From positions 1 through 15,666 of the forward strand of contig JAZNRP010000009.1 of assembly GCA_045590755.1 (NCBI GenBank): a stretch of DNA of 15,666 bases, in the 5' to 3' direction. This stretch comes from SIG565 sp045590755. GTDB taxonomy: Bacteria > Bacillota > Clostridia > Oscillospirales > Acutalibacteraceae. The notes under the pieces are model-generated. The model was not told where the DNA came from. It was given only the letters and a program-made list of their open reading frames with translations, and searched no databases. The position numbers were made by a program, and so were the translations under genes. Position 1 is the stretch's first letter. Each line of letters opens with the position of its first letter. Below are positions 1 through 6,150 of the stretch, one piece after another.

Positions 1-771
1 GACGGCCCAGGCAGTCGTGTTACCGTGTTTTTAAAGGGTTGTCCGCTGAGATGTTTGTGGTGTCACAATCCTGAAGGATTATCGCCACATCCGCAACTTA
101 TGGTTAAGGAAAATATGTGTGTTAAGTGCGGTCTCTGTAAAAGGGGATGTACCCATACCGAGTGTCAGCCTTTTGGAAGATGTGTACACGCTTGTCCCAA
201 AGGTCTTATAAGCATCAGTGGTCAGATAATGACAAGTGATGAATTAGCCGAAAAGCTTAAAACCTATGCTCCGTTTTTAAACAGTGTGGGTGGCGGTGTT
301 ACGTTTTCGGGCGGTGAACCATTAATGCAGCCCGATTTTGTTATTGATACTGCCAATAAATTAGAAGGCATACATAAGGCTTTGCAGACAAGCGGATACT
401 GCAGTAACGAAAAATTCAAACAAGTTCTTGAAAAAATGGACTATGTGTTGTTTGATTTAAAATTGGCCGATGAGCAAAAACATATAGAATATACGGGTGT
501 TTCAAACAGGCCAATCCTTAAAAATTTTGAAACATTAAAAACGAGCGGAAAAGAATTTGTAATCAGAATACCGCTTATCCCCGGTATTACCGATACGGCC
601 CATAACCTTAAGGCAATCTCTGAATTAGCGGGTGACCATAGGGTAGAAGTTATGCGGTATAACAGTATGGCAGGGGCGAAATATCGCTCTGTGGGGCTTG
701 AATTCAAATTACCCGACCTTAAGTCAAACGAAATTGATTTATCGGTCTTTAAAAATGCAGTAATGCTCTGA
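1..771 (+). CDS. Glycyl-radical enzyme activating protein (radical SAM), 5' end cut by window
   Basis: Radical SAM activase that would install the glycyl radical on a partner glycyl-radical enzyme, using SAM and a 4Fe-4S cluster in the cytoplasm. The frame is open from base 1 (DGPGSRVTVFLKGC...), so the GTG at 25 is internal and the true start lies upstream. Counting from base 1, the radical SAM cysteines are C14, C18 and C21 (CxxxCxxC, then HNPEG). A cysteine-rich insert follows, with C40, C43, C46, C50, C55, C61 and C65 (last in CPKG), which should hold an auxiliary Fe-S cluster. GGGVTFSGGEPL is the SAM-binding GGE motif. The insert separates this protein from plain PflA and from the NrdG downstream; it is typical of activases for non-PFL glycyl-radical enzymes. 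The partner is probably just upstream, outside the window, so the substrate cannot be named. A terminator follows the stop at once. Confidence 0.9.
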   Translation, partial: DGPGSRVTVFLKGCPLRCLWCHNPEGLSPHPQLMVKENMCVKCGLCKRGCTHTECQPFGRCVHACPKGLISISGQIMTSDELAEKLKTYAPFLNSVGGGVTFSGGEPLMQPDFVIDTANKLEGIHKALQTSGYCSNEKFKQVLEKMDYVLFDLKLADEQKHIEYTGVSNRPILKNFETLKTSGKEFVIRIPLIPGITDTAHNLKAISELAGDHRVEVMRYNSMAGAKYRSVGLEFKLPDLKSNEIDLSVFKNAVML

Positions 772-800
772 CAGCTACCCTTACGGGTGGCTGTTTTTTT
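772..800 (+). terminator. Intrinsic terminator after the activase gene
   Basis: CAGCTACCC, loop TTAC, GGGTGGCTG (one wobble pair), followed by seven T. It starts one base after the stop codon and separates the activase gene from the nrdG promoter. Confidence 0.9.
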
Positions 801-818
801 GAAAAAATATATTTTCAA

Positions 819-834
819 CCACAATATTTTGTGT
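819..834 (+). promoter_or_regulatory. Candidate NrdR box 1
   Basis: CCACAATATTTTGTGT matches the 16-bp NrdR consensus as I recall it (ACACWATATATWGTGT) at 14 positions, including both half-site cores. NrdR is the ATP/dATP-sensing repressor of ribonucleotide reductase genes. The site lies upstream of nrdG-nrdD, ten bases before the -35 hexamer, and is paired with a second site exactly 32 bp downstream. Confidence 0.75.
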
Positions 835-843
835 TTTTTACTA

Positions 844-872
844 TTGACACGTTCTAAATCTTGTGATATACT
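844..872 (+). promoter_or_regulatory. Sigma-A promoter of nrdG-nrdD
   Basis: Perfect -35 TTGACA (844-849), 17-bp spacer, -10 TATACT (867-872) with an extended TGA just before it. The leader to the nrdG start is about 40 nt. Interleaved with the NrdR-like boxes. Confidence 0.85.
851..866 (+). promoter_or_regulatory. Candidate NrdR box 2, inside the promoter spacer
   Basis: GTTCTAAATCTTGTGA keeps the C-W-A and T-W-GTG half-site cores of the NrdR box (about 10 of 16 positions). It starts 32 bp after box 1, about three helical turns, the usual geometry of paired NrdR sites. It fills almost exactly the gap between the -35 and -10 elements, so a bound repressor would block RNA polymerase. Weaker on its own than box 1; the spacing is the main support. 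Confidence 0.65.
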
Positions 873-918
873 TAGAAAGCACCGACAAAATTTGCAACCA
901 AAAGAAAAGGGGAAAACA

Positions 919-1605
919 ATGAATATTCAAGGCTTCCAGAAGCTAACACTGCTTGATTTTCCCGGGAAAACCGCGTGTACAGTATTTACGGGCGGATGCA
1001 ATTTAAGGTGTCCTTTTTGCCACAATGCTTCACTCGTGTTTAATCCAACGGAAAATGAAAGTGAAGAACAAAAAGTAATAGAATATCTTAAAAAACGCAA
1101 AGCAATAATTGATGGTATGTGCATCACAGGTGGCGAACCGCTTTTACAGCCTGATTTATCCGACTTTATAGCCAAGTGTAAGGAAATAGGCGTAGCGGTT
1201 AAACTCGACACCAATGGGGCACTACCGGAAAAGCTGAAAGAGATTATCGATAGCGGCAAAATTGATTATATTGCGATGGATATAAAAGCGGCCCCCGAGA
1301 ATTATAACAAAGCCGTAGGCTTGGATAAAGATTTTAAGATTTTTTCTCAAAGTATGGAGATAATAAGGAATAGCGGTATACCCTATGAGTTCAGAACAAC
1401 TGCGGTTAAAGGTTTACATAAATTGGATGATTTCTCTGGTATCGCAGAACTGCTTAAATCTGATGAAAAGTATTTTATACAGAAATTCACCGATTCGGGA
1501 AATCTTATAAATGCCGAAGGACTTTCCGCTTTTAGTGAACAGGAAACAGAGCAAATTTTAGAAAATGTCAAAAAATATATCCCCGGTGTTGCGGCCAGGG
1601 GATAG
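919..1605 (+). CDS. nrdG: Anaerobic ribonucleoside-triphosphate reductase activating protein
   Basis: Radical SAM activase of class III ribonucleotide reductase; it generates the glycyl radical on NrdD. 228 aa from the ATG at 919, preceded by AAAAGGGGA at good spacing. The open frame extends back to 787, but that would place the start inside the upstream terminator and before the promoter, so it is rejected. The N-terminus has the family's GFQKLTLLDFPGK block, then TGGCNLRCPFCHN with the CxxxCxxC cluster motif, and the GGE motif CITGGEPLLQPDL. There is no extra ferredoxin-like insert, unlike the activase at 1-771. The next gene starts 20 bp downstream, with its ribosome binding site beginning at the nrdG stop codon, so nrdG and nrdD are co-transcribed and probably co-regulated by NrdR. 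nrdG-before-nrdD is less usual than nrdD-nrdG. Confidence 0.93.
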   Translation: MNIQGFQKLTLLDFPGKTACTVFTGGCNLRCPFCHNASLVFNPTENESEEQKVIEYLKKRKAIIDGMCITGGEPLLQPDLSDFIAKCKEIGVAVKLDTNGALPEKLKEIIDSGKIDYIAMDIKAAPENYNKAVGLDKDFKIFSQSMEIIRNSGIPYEFRTTAVKGLHKLDDFSGIAELLKSDEKYFIQKFTDSGNLINAEGLSAFSEQETEQILENVKKYIPGVAARG

Positions 1606-1625
1606 GAGATAAGGGGTAAAATTTT

Positions 1626-3989
1626 ATGTACAAGGTATTAAAAAGAGATGGCTCGACGGTCGACTTTGAAATTGCAAAAATATCCGATGCCATCAAAAAG
1701 GGCTTTGAAGCGTGTGAGCGCAATTACAACGATAATATTATCGACTTTTTAGCGCTCAAGGTTACATCTGATTTCGAGCCGAAGGTAGAAAACGGGGTTG
1801 TGGCTGTTGAAGACATACAGGACAGTGTAGAAACCGTTTTGGTACAGGCAGGATATGCAGATGTAGCAAAGGCATATATTCTTTACAGAAGACAGCGCGA
1901 AAAATTACGCAATATGAAATCTACAATACTTGATTACAAGGAAATTGTTAATCAGTATGTAAAGAACCTTGACTGGCGCGTTAAGGAAAATTCCACTGTT
2001 ACCTATTCGGTTGGCGGTCTTATCCTTAATAACTCCGGCGCTATTACTGCTAACTACTGGCTATCTGAAATTTATGATGATGAAATCGCCAAGGCGCACA
2101 AAAATGCCGATATCCATATCCACGACCTTTCTATGCTTACCGGTTACTGTGCAGGTTGGTCACTTAAGCAACTTATAGAAGAAGGTCTTGGTGGTGTTAC
2201 TGGTAAAATCACATCTGCCCCCGCTAAGCACCTGGCAACTTTGTGTAACCAGATGGTAAACTTCCTTGGCATAATGCAGAATGAATGGGCTGGTGCTCAG
2301 GCATTCTCATCTTTTGATACCTATTTAGCCCCATTTGTAAAGGTAGACAATTTAAGCTATGATGCAGTTAAAAAGTGCATTGAATCATTCATTTACGGTG
2401 TTAATACTCCTTCGCGTTGGGGTACACAGGCTCCGTTTACCAACATAACTCTTGACTGGACAGTACCTCACGACCTTGAAGACGAATATGCTATCGTTGG
2501 CGGTAAGCGTATGGACTTCAAATATGGCGACTGTAAAAAAGAAATGGATATGGTTAATCGCGCATTCATCGAAATTATGATTGAAGGCGATGCCAACGGC
2601 CGCGGCTTCCAGTATCCAATTCCGACATATTCAATCACACGTGATTTTGACTGGTCAGAAACCGAGAACAACAAGCTTCTCTTTGAAATGACATCAAAAT
2701 ACGGCACACCTTACTTCTCTAACTATGTAAACTCAGATATGGAGCCGAGTGATGTTCGCTCAATGTGCTGCCGTCTCCGTCTTGACCTTCGCGAGCTTCG
2801 CAAGAAATCGGGCGGCTTCTTCGGTAGCGGTGAAAGCACCGGTTCTGTAGGCGTTGTTACCATCAATATGCCGAGAATCGCTTATTTAGCCGAAGATAAG
2901 GTAGACTTCTTCCGCAGACTTGACCATATGCTTGATATATCTGCCCGTTCACTTAAAATAAAGCGTACCATTATTACAAAGCTTCTTGATGAAGGACTTT
3001 ACCCCTACACCAAGAGATACTTAGGTACCTTTAATAACCACTTCTCAACTATTGGTCTTGTTGGTATGAACGAAGCAGGACTTAACGCTAAGTGGCTCCG
3101 CAGTGATATGACCACAAAGCAGACACAGGAATTTACAAAAGAAGTGCTCAATCATATGAGAGAGCGTCTGTCTGACTATCAGGAAATGTATGGCGACCTT
3201 TATAACCTTGAAGCCACACCTGCTGAGTCAACCTCCTTCCGTCTTGCTAAGCACGACAGAAAGCATTACCCCGATATTATCTGTGCTTCTGACGGGGAAA
3301 CACCCTACTACACCAATAGCTCACATTTACCTGTTGGCTATACAGACGATATCTTTACAGCACTTGATGTACAGGATGAACTTCAGACACTTTACACTTC
3401 GGGCACCGTATTCCACGCCTTTATCGGTGAAAAGCTACCCGACTGGCGCGCGGCGGCATCTATCATCCGTAAGATTGCCGAAAACTACCGTCTGCCTTAT
3501 TACACACTTTCTCCAACATATTCTGTATGTAAGGAGCACGGCTACATTTCAGGCGAGGTTTATACCTGTCCTAAGTGCGGAAAGGAAACCGAAGTTTATA
3601 GCCGAATTACAGGCTACTACCGTCCTGTTAAGAACTGGAACGATGGTAAGGCTCAGGAATACCGCGAGCGTAAGACATATGATATTGCAAACTCTGTGCT
3701 TACACACGAAGGGCCGAAGGCAGAAGAATGCGAGTGTGAAGCGGCGGCTCCCACCACATTGGCTGATGGTGTATATCTCTTTGCATCGGCTACCTGTCCC
3801 AACTGTAAAATCGCCGAAGCATTACTTGCCAAGACCGATATACAGTATAAAAAGGTTTTAGCAGAGCAGAATGTAGAGCTTACCGAAACCTTAGGAATTA
3901 AACAGGCACCGACACTCGTAAGTGTTAAGGATGGCAACATAGAAAAGTTTGTTGGCGTACCGAATGTTAAGAAGTTTATAAACGCATAA
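1626..3989 (+). CDS. nrdD: Class III (anaerobic) ribonucleoside-triphosphate reductase with C-terminal redoxin domain
   Basis: Reduces ribonucleoside triphosphates to deoxyribonucleotides by glycyl-radical chemistry in the cytoplasm. 787 aa. Domains: ATP-cone at about 1-93 (starts MYKVLKRDGS), the allosteric dATP/ATP switch; the ten-stranded barrel with C175 (TGYCAGW) and the pair C381-C382 (RSMCCRL), one of them probably the thiyl-radical cysteine; a zinc site C635, H638, C648, C651; and the glycyl-radical loop RITGYY with Gly663. Beyond the usual end, a linker with a Cys-rich stretch (ECEC) leads to a glutaredoxin/thioredoxin-like domain at about 710-787 with CPNC (724-727) and a cis-Pro motif APTLV. 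The CC pair and redoxin fusion suggest a redoxin-dependent rather than formate-dependent enzyme (inference). Start ATG follows AGGAGATAAGGGG. A terminator-like hairpin separates it from the reductase gene downstream. Confidence 0.95.
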   Translation: MYKVLKRDGSTVDFEIAKISDAIKKGFEACERNYNDNIIDFLALKVTSDFEPKVENGVVAVEDIQDSVETVLVQAGYADVAKAYILYRRQREKLRNMKSTILDYKEIVNQYVKNLDWRVKENSTVTYSVGGLILNNSGAITANYWLSEIYDDEIAKAHKNADIHIHDLSMLTGYCAGWSLKQLIEEGLGGVTGKITSAPAKHLATLCNQMVNFLGIMQNEWAGAQAFSSFDTYLAPFVKVDNLSYDAVKKCIESFIYGVNTPSRWGTQAPFTNITLDWTVPHDLEDEYAIVGGKRMDFKYGDCKKEMDMVNRAFIEIMIEGDANGRGFQYPIPTYSITRDFDWSETENNKLLFEMTSKYGTPYFSNYVNSDMEPSDVRSMCCRLRLDLRELRKKSGGFFGSGESTGSVGVVTINMPRIAYLAEDKVDFFRRLDHMLDISARSLKIKRTIITKLLDEGLYPYTKRYLGTFNNHFSTIGLVGMNEAGLNAKWLRSDMTTKQTQEFTKEVLNHMRERLSDYQEMYGDLYNLEATPAESTSFRLAKHDRKHYPDIICASDGETPYYTNSSHLPVGYTDDIFTALDVQDELQTLYTSGTVFHAFIGEKLPDWRAAASIIRKIAENYRLPYYTLSPTYSVCKEHGYISGEVYTCPKCGKETEVYSRITGYYRPVKNWNDGKAQEYRERKTYDIANSVLTHEGPKAEECECEAAAPTTLADGVYLFASATCPNCKIAEALLAKTDIQYKKVLAEQNVELTETLGIKQAPTLVSVKDGNIEKFVGVPNVKKFINA

Positions 3990-3993
3990 TTAA

Positions 3994-4029
3994 AAGCGGT
4001 GTGGGCTTCTCCCGCACCGCTTAATTTTT
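3994..4029 (+). terminator. Hairpin/terminator between nrdD and trxB
   Basis: Twelve-bp stem AAGCGGTGTGGG, loop CTTCT, CCCGCACCGCTT (one wobble), then AATTTTT. It looks like an intrinsic terminator or partial attenuator. Only 12 bases separate it from the trxB start and no convincing promoter lies in between, so trxB probably depends on read-through. Confidence 0.8.
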
Positions 4030-4041
4030 GGAGTGTATAAA

Positions 4042-4953
4042 ATGTATGATATAGTTATAATAGGCGGCGGCCCCGCAGGTCTTACTGCGGCAGTTTATGC
4101 AAAAAGAGCAAACAAAAGTGTGCTTATTCTTGAAAAAAACGGCTTTGGCGGACAGATTACATCTTCCCCGAAGGTAGAAAACTACCCCGGCTTTGAGAGT
4201 ATAAGCGGTAGCGAGCTTGCCGACAGTATCGTGTCTCAGGCATTAGCGCAAGGCGCCGATGTTGAAATTGAAAACGCTATAGAGATTATAGATAACGGCA
4301 AAACAAAAACCGTTTTAACTGAAGATGGCAACAGCTATGAAGGCTTGTCGGTCATAATTGCGGCGGGTGCGCGCCACCGCCATTTAGGACTGCCTAATGA
4401 AGAAAAGTTTATAGGCGAAGGAATTTCCTTTTGCGCGGTTTGCGATGGCGCTTTCTATGCCAATAAAACAGTAGCTTTAATCGGCGGCGGAAACTCCGCT
4501 TTACAGGAAGCAATACTTTTGTGTGAAACCTGTAAAAAGGTTTATGTAGTGCAAAATCTCGATTTTCTGACGGGTGAAGAGCGTCTGCAAGAGATACTTC
4601 GCAGTCGCGGCAATGCAGAAATCATTACGGGTGCGGTTGTAAGCGAAATACCCGACGGGGATGAGCTTCACAGCATCATAATTAAAAAGACCGCAAGCGG
4701 CGAAGAAATAAAACTTGATATTGACGGTATGTTTGTCGCCATTGGACTTGTACCCGAAAATGAAAATTTCAAAAATGTAGCCGATTTAGATAAGGCAGGC
4801 TATATAGATTCGGGCGAAGAATGTGCCACCAAAACAAACGGCATATTTGTTGCAGGGGATTGCCGTAAAAAAGCAGTCCGTCAGGTTGCAACCGCAGTAT
4901 CAGACGGCGCAGTAGCCGCAATTTCGGCTTGCAGATATATAGATGCGCTTTAA
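4042..4953 (+). CDS. trxB: Thioredoxin reductase-like flavoprotein with atypical pyridine-nucleotide site
   Basis: Low-molecular-weight thioredoxin-reductase-family flavoprotein, 303 aa. The ATG at 4042 is chosen because GGAG sits eight bases upstream; the GTG at 4033 overlaps that site. FAD motif GGGPAGLTAAVYAKRA near the N-terminus, redox-active CAVC at 131-134, second Rossmann motif GGGNSA at 148-153, and the C-terminal FAD motif GIFVAGDCR. The HRRxxxR segment that binds the NADPH 2'-phosphate in ordinary TrxB is replaced by QNLDFLTGEER (171-181), so NADPH specificity is doubtful; NADH, another donor or ferredoxin are possible. Position after nrdD with its fused redoxin suggests that it recycles that domain (inference). 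A different redoxin or peroxiredoxin partner cannot be excluded. Confidence 0.88.
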   Translation: MYDIVIIGGGPAGLTAAVYAKRANKSVLILEKNGFGGQITSSPKVENYPGFESISGSELADSIVSQALAQGADVEIENAIEIIDNGKTKTVLTEDGNSYEGLSVIIAAGARHRHLGLPNEEKFIGEGISFCAVCDGAFYANKTVALIGGGNSALQEAILLCETCKKVYVVQNLDFLTGEERLQEILRSRGNAEIITGAVVSEIPDGDELHSIIIKKTASGEEIKLDIDGMFVAIGLVPENENFKNVADLDKAGYIDSGEECATKTNGIFVAGDCRKKAVRQVATAVSDGAVAAISACRYIDAL

Positions 4954-4968
4954 TAAAATTAACTAACA

Positions 4969-4991
4969 AACCCCACTGATTCGGTGGGGTT
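4969..4991. terminator. Bidirectional hairpin between trxB and the small minus-strand gene
   Basis: AACCCCACT, loop GATTC, GGTGGGGTT. The plus-strand tail (AAAATTTAT) is poor in T, the minus-strand tail is T-rich. It lies between the convergent stops at 4953 and 4997 and probably serves both genes. Confidence 0.7.
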
Positions 4992-4996
4992 AAAAT

Positions 4997-5164
4997 TTAT
5001 AAATCTAAGTTGAGACGAGTTTTCATTTTTAATAACGATAATTCTTTATCATCAATGTTTATATAAATACATTCTTTACATTGTCCCTGTATATCAAGTT
5101 CAATATTTTTTAAAATGCAATTCCCGTCTTCTTCATATATACATAAAAAATTTTCACATTTCAT
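4997..5164 (-). CDS. Small five-cysteine protein, 55 aa, function unknown
   Basis: A short open frame that starts MKCENFLCIY and ends in LNLDL, with cysteines at 3, 8, 16, 29 and 32 (CKEC at 29-32). The spacing C-x4-C, C, C-x2-C suggests a metal-binding or disulfide-stabilised mini-protein. I recall similar small proteins, with a conserved IELDIQGQC-like core, in Clostridia, but I cannot name a family. Start ATG at 5164 is preceded by GGTGAT eight bases upstream, and a promoter-like pair TTGCAT / TATAAT with a 17-bp gap lies just before it. It ends at the hairpin shared with trxB. It is divergent from the ribbon-helix-helix gene, and the two upstream regions mirror each other. No signal peptide or membrane segment is visible. 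Real gene likely; role unknown. Confidence 0.75.
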   Translation of the reverse strand: MKCENFLCIYEEDGNCILKNIELDIQGQCKECIYINIDDKELSLLKMKTRLNLDL

Positions 5165-5181
5165 TTTATATCACCAATAAT

Positions 5182-5210
5182 ATTATACAGCATTATTAAG
5201 TATTATGCAA
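5182..5210 (-). promoter_or_regulatory. Candidate promoter of the 55-aa protein gene
   Basis: On the minus strand: -35 TTGCAT (5210-5205), 17-bp spacer, perfect -10 TATAAT (5187-5182). The predicted leader is only about ten bases and begins at the ribosome binding site, which is unusually short. Confidence 0.5.
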
Positions 5211-5218
5211 CCGAAAAT

Positions 5219-5236
5219 GGTTATATAAATATAACC
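5219..5236. promoter_or_regulatory. Candidate operator palindrome
   Basis: GGTTATATAAATATAACC has perfect 8-bp arms around a two-base centre, near the middle of the divergent intergenic region and next to a gene for a ribbon-helix-helix protein. It is a natural candidate for an autoregulatory operator; this is inference from position and symmetry only. Confidence 0.55.
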
Positions 5237-5268
5237 AAAAACAAGCATAATATTATTGGGTGATAAAA

Positions 5269-5442
5269 ATGTTCAAAATTGATAATGAGTTAAAAAGTGC
5301 AAATATTGCAAGGACGGTAAGATTTACTGAACCGTTATTTGAAAAATTGAATAAAATAGCGGCAGAAAACAATGTATCATTTAATTTATTAGTTTTGCAG
5401 TGTTGTAAGTATGCGATAGAAAATATGGATGAAGAAAAATAA
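5269..5442 (+). CDS. Small ribbon-helix-helix DNA-binding protein, 57 aa
   Basis: Predicted Arc/MetJ/CopG-type dimeric repressor. The segment RTVRFTEPLFEKLNKIAAE has the alternating beta strand (RTVRF) and helix A, then a turn (NNVSF) and helix B ending in KYAIENMDEE: strand-helix-helix over almost the whole 57 residues. The ATG at 5269 is preferred to the GTG at 5260 because the GTG lies within the ribosome binding site (GGGTG, 5258-5262). No toxin gene is adjacent downstream; a terminator follows the stop directly. The divergent partner is a 55-aa cysteine-containing protein, and the intervening 104 bp hold an inverted repeat and an 18-bp palindrome that could be its operator. It could be a stand-alone regulator, a relic antitoxin or an element-derived repressor. 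Fold assignment is fairly sure; target is inferred. Confidence 0.75.
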   Translation: MFKIDNELKSANIARTVRFTEPLFEKLNKIAAENNVSFNLLVLQCCKYAIENMDEEK

Positions 5443-5443
5443 G

Positions 5444-5477
5444 AAAAGCCACCGAAGTTTCGGTGGCTTTTTGTTTT
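5444..5477. terminator. Bidirectional terminator between convergent genes
   Basis: AAAAGCCACCGAA / TTCGGTGGCTTTT stem (very tight loop) followed by TTGTTTT on plus; on minus the tail is TTTTCTTATTTTT. It ends both the ribbon-helix-helix gene and the six-gene minus-strand operon. Confidence 0.9.
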
Positions 5478-6150
5478 AATCAAGCAAGTAAATTCCGTTT
5501 TCAAGCACTACAAATTCGTAGCCGTCATTTTTAATGTAGCAATATACGGGGCAGTCAAATTCCTTATAAACGGTTGCGGCGTAGGTGTTAAGGTTGACCT
5601 TAACAATAGAATTGTTTCCCGAATTGCAAACATAAATATCGCTGCCGTCTACAAATAAATTTATAGGGCGGTCAAATGGACTCGACTGGCCGCCGCCTAT
5701 TCTCAGTTCTTCCTTCATAGTGGTGAGATTCATGCGAGTAAGCACCGAAGCATCTTTAAAGCAGGTCCATATTGAGCGGTTGCTAACGGCAATTGAGCTC
5801 GGCGCACTGCCACGGTAGGAGATATCTCCTGTCCATATACTTTCCCCAAAAGTATCGAATAGCTTAGCACTGCCGTCGCGCTCTAACACAAAGATTTTAC
5901 CCGAAGACAATTGCAAGGCCTTGCTTGTAATATGATTTTTAATCTGTTTTACGATTTGTGTATGATTTGTACCGAATTTTGAAACTTCGTAGAGACTTCG
6001 CTGAACAAAGGTAAATTTGCCGTCGGTGAAGGTTACCATTTTATAGGCTATGGAAACACTGTCGCCGTCGCGCTGACAAATAAAGGCGATGATAAGACCG
6101 TTTTCTACGGGCAGTACATCAACGACTTCTCCTTCAAATAAAGTTTTCAT
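5476..6150 (-). CDS. Beta-propeller-like hypothetical protein
   Basis: 224 aa, function not recognised. The sequence is almost entirely short beta strands with repeated patterns such as DVLPVENGLIIAF, QLSSGKIFVLERDG, SSIAVSNRSIWTC and NLFVDGSDIYVCNSGNNSI. The last of these, followed by VKVNLNT, resembles an NHL/WD-type propeller blade. About four to five blades seem present, so it may be a partial propeller or form a dimer. There is no signal peptide or membrane helix, so it is probably cytoplasmic. Its ATG overlaps the stop of the upstream PLP-enzyme gene (TAATG), a translational-coupling arrangement that suggests a related function. It is the last gene of the operon that starts at murD and ends at a strong bidirectional terminator. 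Confidence 0.7.
   Translation of the reverse strand: MKTLFEGEVVDVLPVENGLIIAFICQRDGDSVSIAYKMVTFTDGKFTFVQRSLYEVSKFGTNHTQIVKQIKNHITSKALQLSSGKIFVLERDGSAKLFDTFGESIWTGDISYRGSAPSSIAVSNRSIWTCFKDASVLTRMNLTTMKEELRIGGGQSSPFDRPINLFVDGSDIYVCNSGNNSIVKVNLNTYAATVYKEFDCPVYCYIKNDGYEFVVLENGIYLLD

Larger units (their letters stand above)
5170..5264. repeat. Long inverted repeat flanking the divergent small genes
   Basis: Left arm ATCACCAATAATATTAT (5170-5186) is repeated in reverse complement as ATAATATTATTGGGTGAT (5247-5264), with a single inserted base. Each arm contains the ribosome binding site of the adjacent gene, so both genes start from near-identical upstream DNA. The symmetry may reflect shared regulation, or an mRNA structure if transcription crosses the region. 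Confidence 0.75.

Noticed and set aside
787..918. Upstream extension of the nrdG reading frame
   Set aside because: It begins in the terminator of the previous gene and crosses the nrdG promoter and NrdR-like boxes; the ATG at 919 has a good ribosome binding site and the family's N-terminal motif.
3190..3861. Long open frame (223 codons) on the plus strand inside nrdD
   Set aside because: It is an out-of-frame shadow of nrdD with low-complexity composition, no ribosome binding site and no recognisable motif.
5170..5264. CRISPR-like or IS-end interpretation of the inverted repeat
   Set aside because: There is only one pair of arms, no direct repeats or spacers, no transposase and no target-site duplication.
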